A stretch of 64,000 bases of DNA, taken from the NCBI RefSeq assembly GCF_003148625.1, contig NZ_QGGO01000011.1, positions 110,585 through 174,584 of the forward strand. The letters run 5' to 3'. Below are positions 25,126-33,611 of the stretch, piece by piece. The number at the start of each line of letters is the position of its first letter. Position 1 is the stretch's first letter. The translations under genes and the position numbers were made by a program. The stretch comes from Arcicella aurantiaca. GTDB lineage: Bacteria > Bacteroidota > Bacteroidia > Cytophagales > Spirosomataceae. Below the pieces are notes generated by a model. The model saw nothing but the letters and a program-made list of their open reading frames with translations, had not been told where the DNA came from and did not search any database.

Positions 25126-27672
25126 TTATTTAAGTGTTCTTAGTAGCGCTAATAACCCAACTGTACTTGATAATACCGTTGAAACTGCTACAATTGTCTG
25201 AATTAACTGTTGAGTAGCACCTGTTTTAGTATTCAATTTGGGAACTACAATTTCAGAACCTGGTTCTACTTTTGGATATATATTAAATAGACCAACTAAT
25301 TTACGTGTTCTATCAACTGAACCATTTGCATAGATAATGTAAGAACGTCTTCTTGCTGACATTTCTGTAAAACCTCCTGCTTCAGAGATATAATGTTTAA
25401 ATGACATTCCATCTAAAAATCTTGTTGAAGTAGGATATAATACTTCTCCTTGCATTCTTACAGTTTGAGGTTCTTTCGGAATTCTAATAATATCTCCGTC
25501 TTGTAAAAGCATATCTGCAATACTTCCCGGATTTTCTAAAGCTTTTGCTAAGTCGATACCAATAGATTCTTCTGTTTCTTCTTTAACTTCTTCAACTTTT
25601 ACTGAAACTCCTGAAGAATTATCACTTAAATCGCTCAATTGAGCTCTTTTTCTATCTGCTTCTTGTTTTGTGATTTTGAACTTACGAATTAACGTTGCTC
25701 CCTTTGGATATGCTTGAGCATTTAAACCTCCAACTCTTTTTAATATTTCAGAAAGTTTTTCGTCTTTTCTTTCTAAGGCATATACACCTGGGAAAATTAC
25801 CTGACCCTCAATAGATACAAATTGTTGTTTCTCATAATTTGGAGAAGAACGAACAAATACTTCATCAAATGGTTCAAGAATGAATTTAGACGCAGTTTCG
25901 TTGATAGATAAGTCATTATTGATTGAAAAATTGAATTTCTCTCCAATTGTTGAAGTGATTTGAGCAGGGTCATCTTTCCCAATATTTTTCTTTCTTCTAA
26001 TAACCTCAATTCTACCTGTTGCAGCAGATTCTTTCAATCCTCCAGCTTTTTGGATTAAATCTTCCACAGTCATATTCTTGATGTAAGGGAACGACCCAAT
26101 TGGCGTTTCGCTAACCGCAGAAGTCGATGGTGTATCGGATACGCCTGTCGAGCCTGATGTTACCGCAGGTGCAACAGGTGCAGAACCCTTTAAGTTAATT
26201 TCACCTTGAATACGGACGGTATAGGTTTCCATTAAATCAAGAACAGAATAAACCATAATAATATCTTCTCTGTGCAGAGCAATATCAGGCGTTTTCCCAG
26301 AAACGATGTCGTTATAATTTACAGAAATATTTTCTTTCGTTAAATCTTCTCTTAAACGTGTAATTGAAATTCTTTTCAAAAAAGCATCTTGTTTAAAACC
26401 TTCTGCACGTTTAATTAATTTAGTTAACGTTGGGTTATCATTGATTGAATAACGACCGCTTCTAAATACAGCTCCGTCTAAAGTAACTGCATTTTCAATA
26501 CGGTTGGTTAAGATTTGCTCAACCGTAATTACATCACCCGATTTTGGATAAAAAGATGACAATAAATCACTGTTTAAGTCGATTAACTTAATTTCTTTAT
26601 CTGTAAATCTTTGAACCTTTAATACTTGACGATAAGCATCAGGAAGGAAGCCATTGCCATATTCTGCAATAATTCTTTCTAAACTTTCATTGGGAAGGTT
26701 TTCGAAAATTGCAGGTTTTTTGATTTGACCTTTAATTTCTACTCTTGATTTATAAGAACCAACTTGGATAATATCTTGGTCTTGCAAAGAAATATTTTGA
26801 CGAAGATTTCCTGTTGTCAATAAATCATATAAATCAACTTGTGCAATCAATTTTTTATCTCTAATTACTTTAATTTCACGGAAAGTACCATTTTCATTGG
26901 GTCCACCCGCTAAATAAAGAGCATTCATTACTCTTGATAATGATGAAACCGAGTAAGTTCCTGGAGCAACAACGTCTCCTAAAATAGAAACTCTAATCGT
27001 TCTAATACTTCCTAATGACACAGTAGCAGTTGTGTTTGGGGCTGCACCATTGTAAGATTTTAGACCAACATATATTTTTGATAATCTATCAGTAATTCTT
27101 CTTTTTGCTTCTTCAATAGTAATTCCACTTACAAAGATATTTCCAACTTTAGGAACTTTGATATAACCCTCAGAAGTGATTGGTAGATTGTAATGTTCTT
27201 CTGAGAAACCATTGATGTCAATTAAAAGCTCATCATCAGTACCAAGAATATAATTTTTAGGAGTTGGAATTTTCAAAGAAGTCTCGAAAGAAATATTCGG
27301 ATTGTTGAAAATATTGAATCCATAAAGTTTTTTACGAATAGACATAGCCGCCGAATCTACAACAGGAGCTACTGAACTCGCTGAACGAGCCGATTTAATA
27401 GAATCGCTAATTGCTTGCTCTTTACCGCTTTCAACTACTTTTCGTGCTGTCGTTGTGGGAGCAGACGATGTTGCCGTTGAAGTTCTCGGCATTTGAGTTG
27501 GGAAAGTTAGATTCTGAAGTGAACCAAGCGAAAATCCTTGAGAAAGTACATTTTCAGTTGGTAAAAAAGTTGCGAAAATAAACAGAAGTACCAATAACTT
27601 TTTAGTAGGTGTAAAATGAGTTAAACTGTTCATTTCTTTACAATAACGAATTGCTAATGTGATTTTTGACAT
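25126..27672 (-). CDS. Outer-membrane polysaccharide export protein with SLBB domains (Wza-like)
   Basis: An 848-residue exported protein. A signal peptide ends near VLSQG; the start may be the ATG at 27672 or the ATG at 27633, which gives a shorter n-region. After an Ala/Ser/Thr-rich linker there is a poly_export domain (YILGTDDELLIDINGFSEEHYNLPI, GYIKVPKVGNIFVSGITIEEA), then about six SLBB-type domains (RVSILGDVVAPGTYSV, VEIKGQIKKPAIFE, VTLDGAVFRSGRYSI, VSIEGQVIFPGVYAL, VRMQGEVLYPTSTRFL). The extra SLBB repeats make it more than twice as long as E. coli Wza, a usual Bacteroidota form. A hydrophobic helix closes the C-terminus. It is the first gene of the operon. Confidence 0.93.
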   Translation of the reverse strand: MSKITLAIRYCKEMNSLTHFTPTKKLLVLLFIFATFLPTENVLSQGFSLGSLQNLTFPTQMPRTSTATSSAPTTTARKVVESGKEQAISDSIKSARSASSVAPVVDSAAMSIRKKLYGFNIFNNPNISFETSLKIPTPKNYILGTDDELLIDINGFSEEHYNLPITSEGYIKVPKVGNIFVSGITIEEAKRRITDRLSKIYVGLKSYNGAAPNTTATVSLGSIRTIRVSILGDVVAPGTYSVSSLSRVMNALYLAGGPNENGTFREIKVIRDKKLIAQVDLYDLLTTGNLRQNISLQDQDIIQVGSYKSRVEIKGQIKKPAIFENLPNESLERIIAEYGNGFLPDAYRQVLKVQRFTDKEIKLIDLNSDLLSSFYPKSGDVITVEQILTNRIENAVTLDGAVFRSGRYSINDNPTLTKLIKRAEGFKQDAFLKRISITRLREDLTKENISVNYNDIVSGKTPDIALHREDIIMVYSVLDLMETYTVRIQGEINLKGSAPVAPAVTSGSTGVSDTPSTSAVSETPIGSFPYIKNMTVEDLIQKAGGLKESAATGRIEVIRRKKNIGKDDPAQITSTIGEKFNFSINNDLSINETASKFILEPFDEVFVRSSPNYEKQQFVSIEGQVIFPGVYALERKDEKLSEILKRVGGLNAQAYPKGATLIRKFKITKQEADRKRAQLSDLSDNSSGVSVKVEEVKEETEESIGIDLAKALENPGSIADMLLQDGDIIRIPKEPQTVRMQGEVLYPTSTRFLDGMSFKHYISEAGGFTEMSARRRSYIIYANGSVDRTRKLVGLFNIYPKVEPGSEIVVPKLNTKTGATQQLIQTIVAVSTVLSSTVGLLALLRTLK

Positions 27673-28010
27673 ATTAAATCTTAGCCTTTGGGGTTAAAAA
27701 AAGGGTTTCTTTTCAAAGTATGGACGAACCAAATTAGGTATTTGGCATATTTCAAAACACAAAGTAAATCAACTTTTAGTGAATTCGCACGACCATTTGA
27801 TAGTTTAATTATTCTGATAACAATTAAATCTTGCTAATTTTATAAAATCTTAATGTTTTTTGTAGTTTTGTCTCTTTAATGACGACTAATAATTTTAATT
27901 GGTTGTTCTTATTGTAAAGAGTTTTGGTAATTTTAGGCATTTATTTTAAATGTCAGCCAATGTTGATGCTCAAATCACTTAATCTATAAAATCCTTTCTT
28001 TAAAATTATC
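27673..28010. other. Intergenic region between the polysaccharide operon and parE
   Basis: 338 bases without a gene. It must hold the divergent promoters of the polysaccharide operon and parE. The only clear signal is a TAGTTTTG box at 27863-27870. I see no repeat array, hairpin or riboswitch here. Confidence 0.5.
27863..27870 (+). promoter_or_regulatory. Candidate -7 box (TAGTTTTG) for parE
   Basis: Exact TAnnTTTG match about 140 bases before the parE start. The nearest TTG (27831) is 29 bases upstream, longer than the usual 17-23. Confidence 0.35.
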
Positions 28011-29885
28011 ATGTCCACAATACCTGAAAATGTAAAATATACCGAAGATAATATTCGGTCACTTGATTGGAAAGAACACATCCGCCTTCGTCCTGGTATG
28101 TATATTGGTAAATTAGGAGACGGTTCTTCTGCCGATGATGGTATCTATGTATTAGTAAAAGAAATCATGGATAACTCTATTGACGAACACATGATGGGGA
28201 ATGGGAAAACAATTGAAATTAAAATTTCTGACCACCGTGTTGAAGTTCGTGACTATGGGCGTGGTATTCCATTAGGTAAAGTTATTGATTGCGTTTCAAA
28301 AATTAATACTGGGGGTAAATATGACTCTGGGGCGTTTCAAAAGTCTGTTGGTCTAAACGGTGTGGGTACAAAAGCAACTAATGCTTTAGCCTCTTATTTT
28401 AAAGTACAATCTTTCCGTGATGGAAAAACGAAGTGGGCAGAATTCCGTCAGGGAGAATTAATCACAGAATCACCTGATGGAGCTGACTCGAACGCTCGTA
28501 ATGGTACGCACGTTATTTTTGAACCAGATAATACAATTTTTAAAAACTACCACTATATACCGCAGTTTTTAGAAAATCTGATTTGGAATTATGCCTACTT
28601 AAATGCAGGATTGACGATTAATTTTAATGGTCAAAAATATTTTTCTCAAAATGGACTTTTTGATTTATTAAATAAGTATTCTGCTGAGGATGAAAGACGC
28701 TATCCAATTATCCATTTAAAAGGAAGCGATATTGAAGTTGCCCTCACGCACGGAAATCAATACGGAGAAGAATATTATTCCTTCGTGAATGGTCAAAATA
28801 CAACACAAGGAGGAACGCACTTACAAGCTTTTCGTGAAGCAATTGTGAGAACAGTTCGTGAATTCTATAAAAAGGATTATGCTCCTGAAGATGTACGTGC
28901 AAGTATCGTTGGTGCTATTGCAGTAAGAGTTCAAGAACCTGTTTTTGAATCTCAAACAAAAACAAAATTAGGTTCAAGTAATATTTCGCCTGACCCAAAT
29001 TCTCAATCTGTTAGAAGTTTTATAGGAGATTTTATCAAAACTAATCTTGATAATTATCTTCACAAAAACCCTACGGTTGCCGAGGCAATAAAGAAAAGAA
29101 TTGAACAGTCTGAACGTGAGCGTAAAGACATGGCAGGTATTAAAAAACTTGCTAATGATAGAGCCAAAAAAGCCAATTTGCACAATAAAAAGCTCAGAGA
29201 TTGCCGTGTTCATTTGACAGATGAGAAATCGGATGATAGATATGACACGATGCTTTTTATTACAGAAGGGGATTCTGCGAGTGGTTCAATTACAAAATCT
29301 CGAAATGTACAAACTCAGGCGGTGTTTAGTTTAAGAGGGAAGCCTTTAAACTGTTTTGGTCTGACAAAAAAGATTGTTTATGAAAATGAAGAATTTAATC
29401 TTTTGCAGCACGCTTTAAATATAGAGGAAGGTTTAGAAGGATTACGTTATCATAAAATTATTATTTCTACCGATGCCGACGTCGATGGAATGCACATACG
29501 TTTATTGATGATGACATTTTTCTTACAGTTTTTCCCTGATTTAGTAAGAAATGGACATCTTTATATTTTAGAAACGCCATTATTTAGAGTAAGAAATAAG
29601 AAAGAAACGATTTATTGTTATAGCGACGAAGAACGTCAGAATGCTATTGCCAAATTGAGTCCTAAGCCAGAAATTACTCGCTTTAAAGGATTGGGGGAAA
29701 TTTCTCCTGAGGAATTTGGTAAATTTATCAATGACGATATTCGTCTTGAGCCTGTTATTTTGACAAAAGATACCACAATACCTAAAATTTTGACTTATTT
29801 CATGGGAAAAAACACCCCTGACCGTCAGAAATTTATTATCGAAAATCTAATCATTGAAAAAGACCCTGCTGAATTAGCAGCATAA
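28011..29885 (+). CDS. parE: DNA topoisomerase IV subunit B
   Basis: A 624-residue type IIA topoisomerase ATPase subunit. The GHKL site shows EIMDNSIDE (about 51-59), DYGRGIPLG and [13 protein letters not shown]. The transducer and TOPRIM follow, with TEGDSASGS (about 418-425), PLNCFGL and [10 protein letters not shown] (about 487-496), and a C-terminal [14 protein letters not shown]. At 624 residues it lacks the GyrB-type insert. It pairs with the subunit A gene at 40099-42765, about 10 kb away on the other strand. Naming it ParE instead of GyrB rests on length, motif spelling and the class of that partner. Confidence 0.9.
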   Translation: MSTIPENVKYTEDNIRSLDWKEHIRLRPGMYIGKLGDGSSADDGIYVLVKEIMDNSIDEHMMGNGKTIEIKISDHRVEVRDYGRGIPLGKVIDCVSKINTGGKYDSGAFQKSVGLNGVGTKATNALASYFKVQSFRDGKTKWAEFRQGELITESPDGADSNARNGTHVIFEPDNTIFKNYHYIPQFLENLIWNYAYLNAGLTINFNGQKYFSQNGLFDLLNKYSAEDERRYPIIHLKGSDIEVALTHGNQYGEEYYSFVNGQNTTQGGTHLQAFREAIVRTVREFYKKDYAPEDVRASIVGAIAVRVQEPVFESQTKTKLGSSNISPDPNSQSVRSFIGDFIKTNLDNYLHKNPTVAEAIKKRIEQSERERKDMAGIKKLANDRAKKANLHNKKLRDCRVHLTDEKSDDRYDTMLFITEGDSASGSITKSRNVQTQAVFSLRGKPLNCFGLTKKIVYENEEFNLLQHALNIEEGLEGLRYHKIIISTDADVDGMHIRLLMMTFFLQFFPDLVRNGHLYILETPLFRVRNKKETIYCYSDEERQNAIAKLSPKPEITRFKGLGEISPEEFGKFINDDIRLEPVILTKDTTIPKILTYFMGKNTPDRQKFIIENLIIEKDPAELAA

Positions 29886-29890
29886 ATTGC

Positions 29891-29961
29891 AGTTGATAGT
29901 TAACAGTTAGCAGTAAACAGTAAACAGCAAATAGTTAAACAGTTTGTAATTACCAGTAAAT
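29891..29961 (+). repeat. Heptamer array, left arm of an inverted pair before pheA
   Basis: Ten units, nearly all in phase: AGTTGAT, AGTTAAC, AGTTAGC, AGTAAAC, AGTAAAC, AGCAAAT, AGTTAAAC (8 bases), AGTTTGT, AATTACC, AGTAAAT. The reverse complement of the right arm (29985-30054) uses the same words. A 23-base spacer separates them. Confidence 0.85.
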
Positions 29962-29984
29962 AATTATCTAACCGATATGAATTT

Positions 29985-30054
29985 ATGGTTTACTGTTTAC
30001 TGATTATTGTTTACTGATAACTGATAACTGTTAACTGATGGCTGTTCACTGAAA
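29985..30054 (-). repeat. Heptamer array, right arm of an inverted pair before pheA
   Basis: Ten units in perfect phase on the plus strand: ATGGTTT, ACTGTTT, ACTGATT, ATTGTTT, ACTGATA, ACTGATA, ACTGTTA, ACTGATG, GCTGTTC, ACTGAAA. The last ends three bases before the pheA ATG. Confidence 0.87.
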
Positions 30055-30057
30055 ACC

Positions 30058-31134
30058 ATGTCCCTCGAAGAATTAAGAAATCAAATAGATTCCCTTGACA
30101 ACCAAATGCTTGAAATTTTAAATAAGCGGATGGAAGTCGTAAAACACGTTGGTGAATTAAAAAAAAGCACTCAAACTGTCATTTATCGTCCAGAAAGAGA
30201 GAAACAAATTGTTGATAGATTAGATTCTATGAACAAAGGTCTCCTAAATCGTGCAGCTATTGAGGCTATTTATTTAGAAATTTTTGCAGTTTCAAGAAAT
30301 CTCGAATTACCCGAAAGAATAGCTTATTTAGGTCCTGAAGGCAGTTTTACTCACCAAGCTGCTGAAAGTAGATTTGGTGCCATGAGTGATTATTTAGCCC
30401 TTCCGAATATTCGTTCAGTGTTTGAAAGCATAGATACTGGTCGTGCAAGGTTTGGCGTTGTACCCATTGAGAATAATTTGGAAGGAATCGTTAAAGAAAC
30501 GATTGATTTATTGAATGAAACGGATTTGAAAATTGTGGCAGAAGTAGCCATTTCTGTTCATTTTACTTTTGCTACAAAAGCGGAGAAACTTTCGGAAATT
30601 AAGAAAATTTATTCTAAAGATATTGCCTTTGGGCAATGCGAAAAATTCTTAAATGATTATTTTGCAGGAAAAGAAGATGATTTCTTTGTTCAAGTTGATT
30701 CAACTTCAAAGGCGGCAAGGTTAGCTTCTCAAGACCCTAATTCGGCAGCTATTTGTTCGCATATTGCTGCAAAATTATTTGATGTGCCAATTTTGTTTGA
30801 TAACATTCAAGATTCTGCCCAAAACCGTACTCGTTTCTTTATTATTGGAAAGGATTTTATCAATCAGAAAAGTGATAACGATAAAACGACAATCATTGCT
30901 CGTTTACCTGAAGATGGAAAACCTGGGACTTTGATGAAGTTTTTACAAGAATTTGAAAGCAGAGGAATTAACCTCTTAAAAATAGAAAGTCGCCCCGTGA
31001 AAGAAGGCGACCATTTTAACTTTTGGTTTTTGATGGAATTTGATGGCTATTTCTTAGATGAAAGTGTCCAAGAAATTATGGCAAAACACGCTTCTGAAAT
31101 CAAATGGCTTGGTAGTTATGTAAAAGCTATTTAA
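30058..31134 (+). CDS. pheA: Bifunctional chorismate mutase / prephenate dehydratase
   Basis: A 358-residue enzyme of phenylalanine synthesis. Residues 1 to about 85 form the AroQ-type helical chorismate mutase (LRNQIDSLDNQMLEILNKRMEVV, YRPEREKQIVDRL). The prephenate dehydratase domain starts at IAYLGPEGSFTHQAA (about 88) and holds the hallmark NRTRFFIIG (about 257-265). The last 80 residues are an ACT domain with the ESRP feedback motif (about 310). The cytosolic enzyme would be inhibited by phenylalanine. The start ATG follows a heptamer array by three bases, and its stop codon abuts that of ribF with no gap. Confidence 0.95.
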   Translation: MSLEELRNQIDSLDNQMLEILNKRMEVVKHVGELKKSTQTVIYRPEREKQIVDRLDSMNKGLLNRAAIEAIYLEIFAVSRNLELPERIAYLGPEGSFTHQAAESRFGAMSDYLALPNIRSVFESIDTGRARFGVVPIENNLEGIVKETIDLLNETDLKIVAEVAISVHFTFATKAEKLSEIKKIYSKDIAFGQCEKFLNDYFAGKEDDFFVQVDSTSKAARLASQDPNSAAICSHIAAKLFDVPILFDNIQDSAQNRTRFFIIGKDFINQKSDNDKTTIIARLPEDGKPGTLMKFLQEFESRGINLLKIESRPVKEGDHFNFWFLMEFDGYFLDESVQEIMAKHASEIKWLGSYVKAI

Positions 31135-32061
31135 TTATTTAAGAATTTCGGTACACGTAATTTTGTCTTTTGCGATTTGTGCTTTTAATTCATCTAATCC
31201 ATTGAATTTCTGTTCATTGCGAATCTTTTGGATAAATTCGACTGTGAGGTTTTCCCCATAAATCTCACGGTCGAAATCAAAAATATTCACTTCAATCGTT
31301 TGGAATGTGCCATCAACGGTTGGTCTGTTTCCAATATTCAACATTCCTTTCAATTCATTTCCGTTATATCCCACTTTTACGGCATAAACACCCGTCGTAG
31401 GAATTAATTTGGCAATTTCACGCACTTGAATATTTGCAGTTGGAAAGCCAATTGTTCTACCCAACTGTTTTCCTTTTACAATAACACCCGATAGTGAGTA
31501 ATTTCTACCCAAAAAGTGGTCAGCTAACTGAATATCACCATCTTGTAACGCTTTTCTAATTTTAGAAGAACTTACACCAATGTTTTCAATATCTTGTCGT
31601 GAAATCTCTTCAATTTCAAAGCCATAATTTGCTTTGTGAACCTTCAAATACTCAAAACTTCCTTCACGATTTTTGCCAAAACGGTGGTCGAAACCAATAA
31701 CAAGGGTTTTGGTTCCAATTGTTTGAATTAAGATTTTTTGAATAAATTCTTCAGAAGATAATTCGGAAAATTCTCTGGTAAAAGGAATAATAACCAAGTG
31801 TTGAATGCCACTTTTTTCTAATAACTCAATTTTTTCATCAAGCGTAGAAAGTAGGTTGACCACTTTGTTATCGGGAGAAATTACGGTTCTTGGATGTGGA
31901 TAAAAGGTAAGCACAACACTTTCTCCTTCAGTTTGTTGAGCAACTTCAATCAGACGATTTAATATTTTACGATGCCCTAAATGAACTCCGTCAAATGTAC
32001 CACTGGTTACAACTGCGTTTTCTAATTTTTTAAATTCTTCTAATCCGTAATATACATTCAT
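31135..32061 (-). CDS. ribF: Riboflavin kinase / FAD synthetase
   Basis: A 308-residue bifunctional enzyme that turns riboflavin into FMN and FAD. The nucleotidyltransferase half has GTFDGVHLGHR (about 21-31, with the HxGH motif) and GFDHRFGKNREGS (about 121-133), then SSSKIRKALQDGD. The kinase half begins near GRTIGFPTANI (about 205) and has NIGNRPTVDG. It is the last gene of uppP-truB-ribF, 24 bases after truB. No FMN riboswitch is visible upstream. Confidence 0.95.
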   Translation of the reverse strand: MNVYYGLEEFKKLENAVVTSGTFDGVHLGHRKILNRLIEVAQQTEGESVVLTFYPHPRTVISPDNKVVNLLSTLDEKIELLEKSGIQHLVIIPFTREFSELSSEEFIQKILIQTIGTKTLVIGFDHRFGKNREGSFEYLKVHKANYGFEIEEISRQDIENIGVSSSKIRKALQDGDIQLADHFLGRNYSLSGVIVKGKQLGRTIGFPTANIQVREIAKLIPTTGVYAVKVGYNGNELKGMLNIGNRPTVDGTFQTIEVNIFDFDREIYGENLTVEFIQKIRNEQKFNGLDELKAQIAKDKITCTEILK

Positions 32062-32085
32062 GCTTTTGGGGTGCTATTAGCTTAA

Positions 32086-32793
32086 TCAATTTGCTAATAA
32101 GCTATTTTTCTTTTCAATAAATTGCTCAATTGTTAGGGCATCCTTAACATTGAAATCTCCGATTCTTTCTCTTCTAAGCACTTTTAAATATGCTCCTGAT
32201 TGACAAGCTGTACCAAAATCTCTTACTAAACTTCTTACATACGTTCCTTTAGTGCAAACGATAGAAAAGCCAATTTCTGGAAAATTACTTGTATCAATTT
32301 CAAATTTTTTCACTTCTACTTCTCTTGACTTTATCTCAACATCGGCATCTGTTTTTCCTTGTCGTGCTAACTCGTAAAGTCGTTTTCCATTTACTTGAAT
32401 AGCTGAGTAAATAGGAGGGATTTGTAAGATTTTACCACTTAAAGTATGTATTGCTTCTGCCATAATTTCAGCAGAAATATGCTCAATAGGGAATTCAGCA
32501 TCAAATTCTGTTTCTAAATCAACTGAAGGTGTCGTTTTTCCCAATACTAAAACCCCAGAATATTCTTTTTCTTGTGCCTGATAACTGTCAATCTGCTTAG
32601 TCATTTTTCCAGTACACAGAATCAATAAACCCGTTGCCAGAGGGTCGAGTGTACCTGCATGACCAATTTTTTTAAATTTTCCTGCAAATTTCAACTTTTT
32701 CGTAACATCAAAAGAAGTCCAAGTGAGTGGCTTATCAATTAAAATTACTTCTCCTGGGTCAGCCACAGGAGGCATATTTTTTTTATCTTCCAT
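32086..32793 (-). CDS. truB: tRNA pseudouridine(55) synthase
   Basis: A 235-residue enzyme that makes pseudouridine 55 in the tRNA T-loop. The catalytic motif HAGTLDPLATGLL places Asp50, and the RNA-binding PPIYSAIQVNGKRLYELAR and VVCSKGTYVRSLVRDFG-type segments are present. At 235 residues it lacks the C-terminal PUA extension, as in other Bacteroidota. It starts three bases after the uppP stop. Confidence 0.95.
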   Translation of the reverse strand: MEDKKNMPPVADPGEVILIDKPLTWTSFDVTKKLKFAGKFKKIGHAGTLDPLATGLLILCTGKMTKQIDSYQAQEKEYSGVLVLGKTTPSVDLETEFDAEFPIEHISAEIMAEAIHTLSGKILQIPPIYSAIQVNGKRLYELARQGKTDADVEIKSREVEVKKFEIDTSNFPEIGFSIVCTKGTYVRSLVRDFGTACQSGAYLKVLRRERIGDFNVKDALTIEQFIEKKNSLLAN

Positions 32794-32796
32794 TAT

Positions 32797-33585
32797 TTAT
32801 TTTCCAATTGCCAACAAAATCAGTATCCCTAAGCCCACGATAATACGGTAAATTCCGAAGTATTTGAAGCCATATTTATTCAAAACACTAATGAAAAATT
32901 TGATGGCTAAAACCGCTACGATAAAAGCTACAACGTTTCCAATTCCTAACAATTTAATTTGTTCTCCCGAAATGCTACCTTCTTCTTTGATAAATTTCAA
33001 AAGTTTATAACCTGTTGCCGCAGCCATTGTGGGTACTGCTAAGAAAAACGAAAATTCAGCAGCAAGGCTTCTGGTTAATCGTTGTTGCATTCCACCAATA
33101 ATTGTGGCAGCACTACGGCTCAATCCTGGGAACATTACGGCTAAGCATTGATAACAACCAATTTTGATAGCAGTAAGATTATTAATTTCTGGCTCTTCGT
33201 GAATAATTGGGTTTTTAAACCATTTATCAACAAAAAGAAGAATGATACCACCGATAAGTAAAACGGTAGCGATAAAAGCTGGATTACCTAAGTGTTCATC
33301 AATTAAATCGTCAAAAAGTTTTCCAAAAATTAGTGCTGGAACAACTGCTAAAAGCAATTTTACATAAAATTGCCATTTAGAAAAATCAAAAAACTTTTTC
33401 CAATATAATGCCACAACGGCTAAAATTGCTCCTAATTGAATACATACTTCAAATAATTTAGTGAATTTATCATCTTCAATTCCAAGAAATGAACTCATTA
33501 AAACCATGTGTCCAGTTGATGAAATAGGTAGAAATTCGGTAATTCCTTCGATAATGGCAAGGAGGATAGCTTGTATAATTGACAT
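32797..33585 (-). CDS. uppP: Undecaprenyl-diphosphatase
   Basis: A 262-residue polytopic membrane enzyme (BacA/UppP) that dephosphorylates undecaprenyl diphosphate for cell-wall and surface-glycan synthesis. The active-site segments are EGITEFLPISSTGHMVL (Glu13, Glu17, His26) and PGLSRSAATIIGGM. Seven to eight membrane helices are predicted. It heads the uppP-truB-ribF set, but the gene just upstream on the same strand is a giant secreted esterase, not DUF3098 as is usual. Confidence 0.95.
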   Translation of the reverse strand: MSIIQAILLAIIEGITEFLPISSTGHMVLMSSFLGIEDDKFTKLFEVCIQLGAILAVVALYWKKFFDFSKWQFYVKLLLAVVPALIFGKLFDDLIDEHLGNPAFIATVLLIGGIILLFVDKWFKNPIIHEEPEINNLTAIKIGCYQCLAVMFPGLSRSAATIIGGMQQRLTRSLAAEFSFFLAVPTMAAATGYKLLKFIKEEGSISGEQIKLLGIGNVVAFIVAVLAIKFFISVLNKYGFKYFGIYRIIVGLGILILLAIGK

Positions 33586-33611
33586 TTTATATGTTTTAGA
33601 GTTTTGGGGTA

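Noticed and set aside
12129..27672. Recently transferred genomic island
   Set aside because: Base composition and codon use look like the rest of the window and no integrase, IS or flanking direct repeat is seen; the tRNA is 3 kb away.
31135..32085. FMN riboswitch near ribF
   Set aside because: No conserved FMN element segments are visible in the 24-base gap or upstream in truB.
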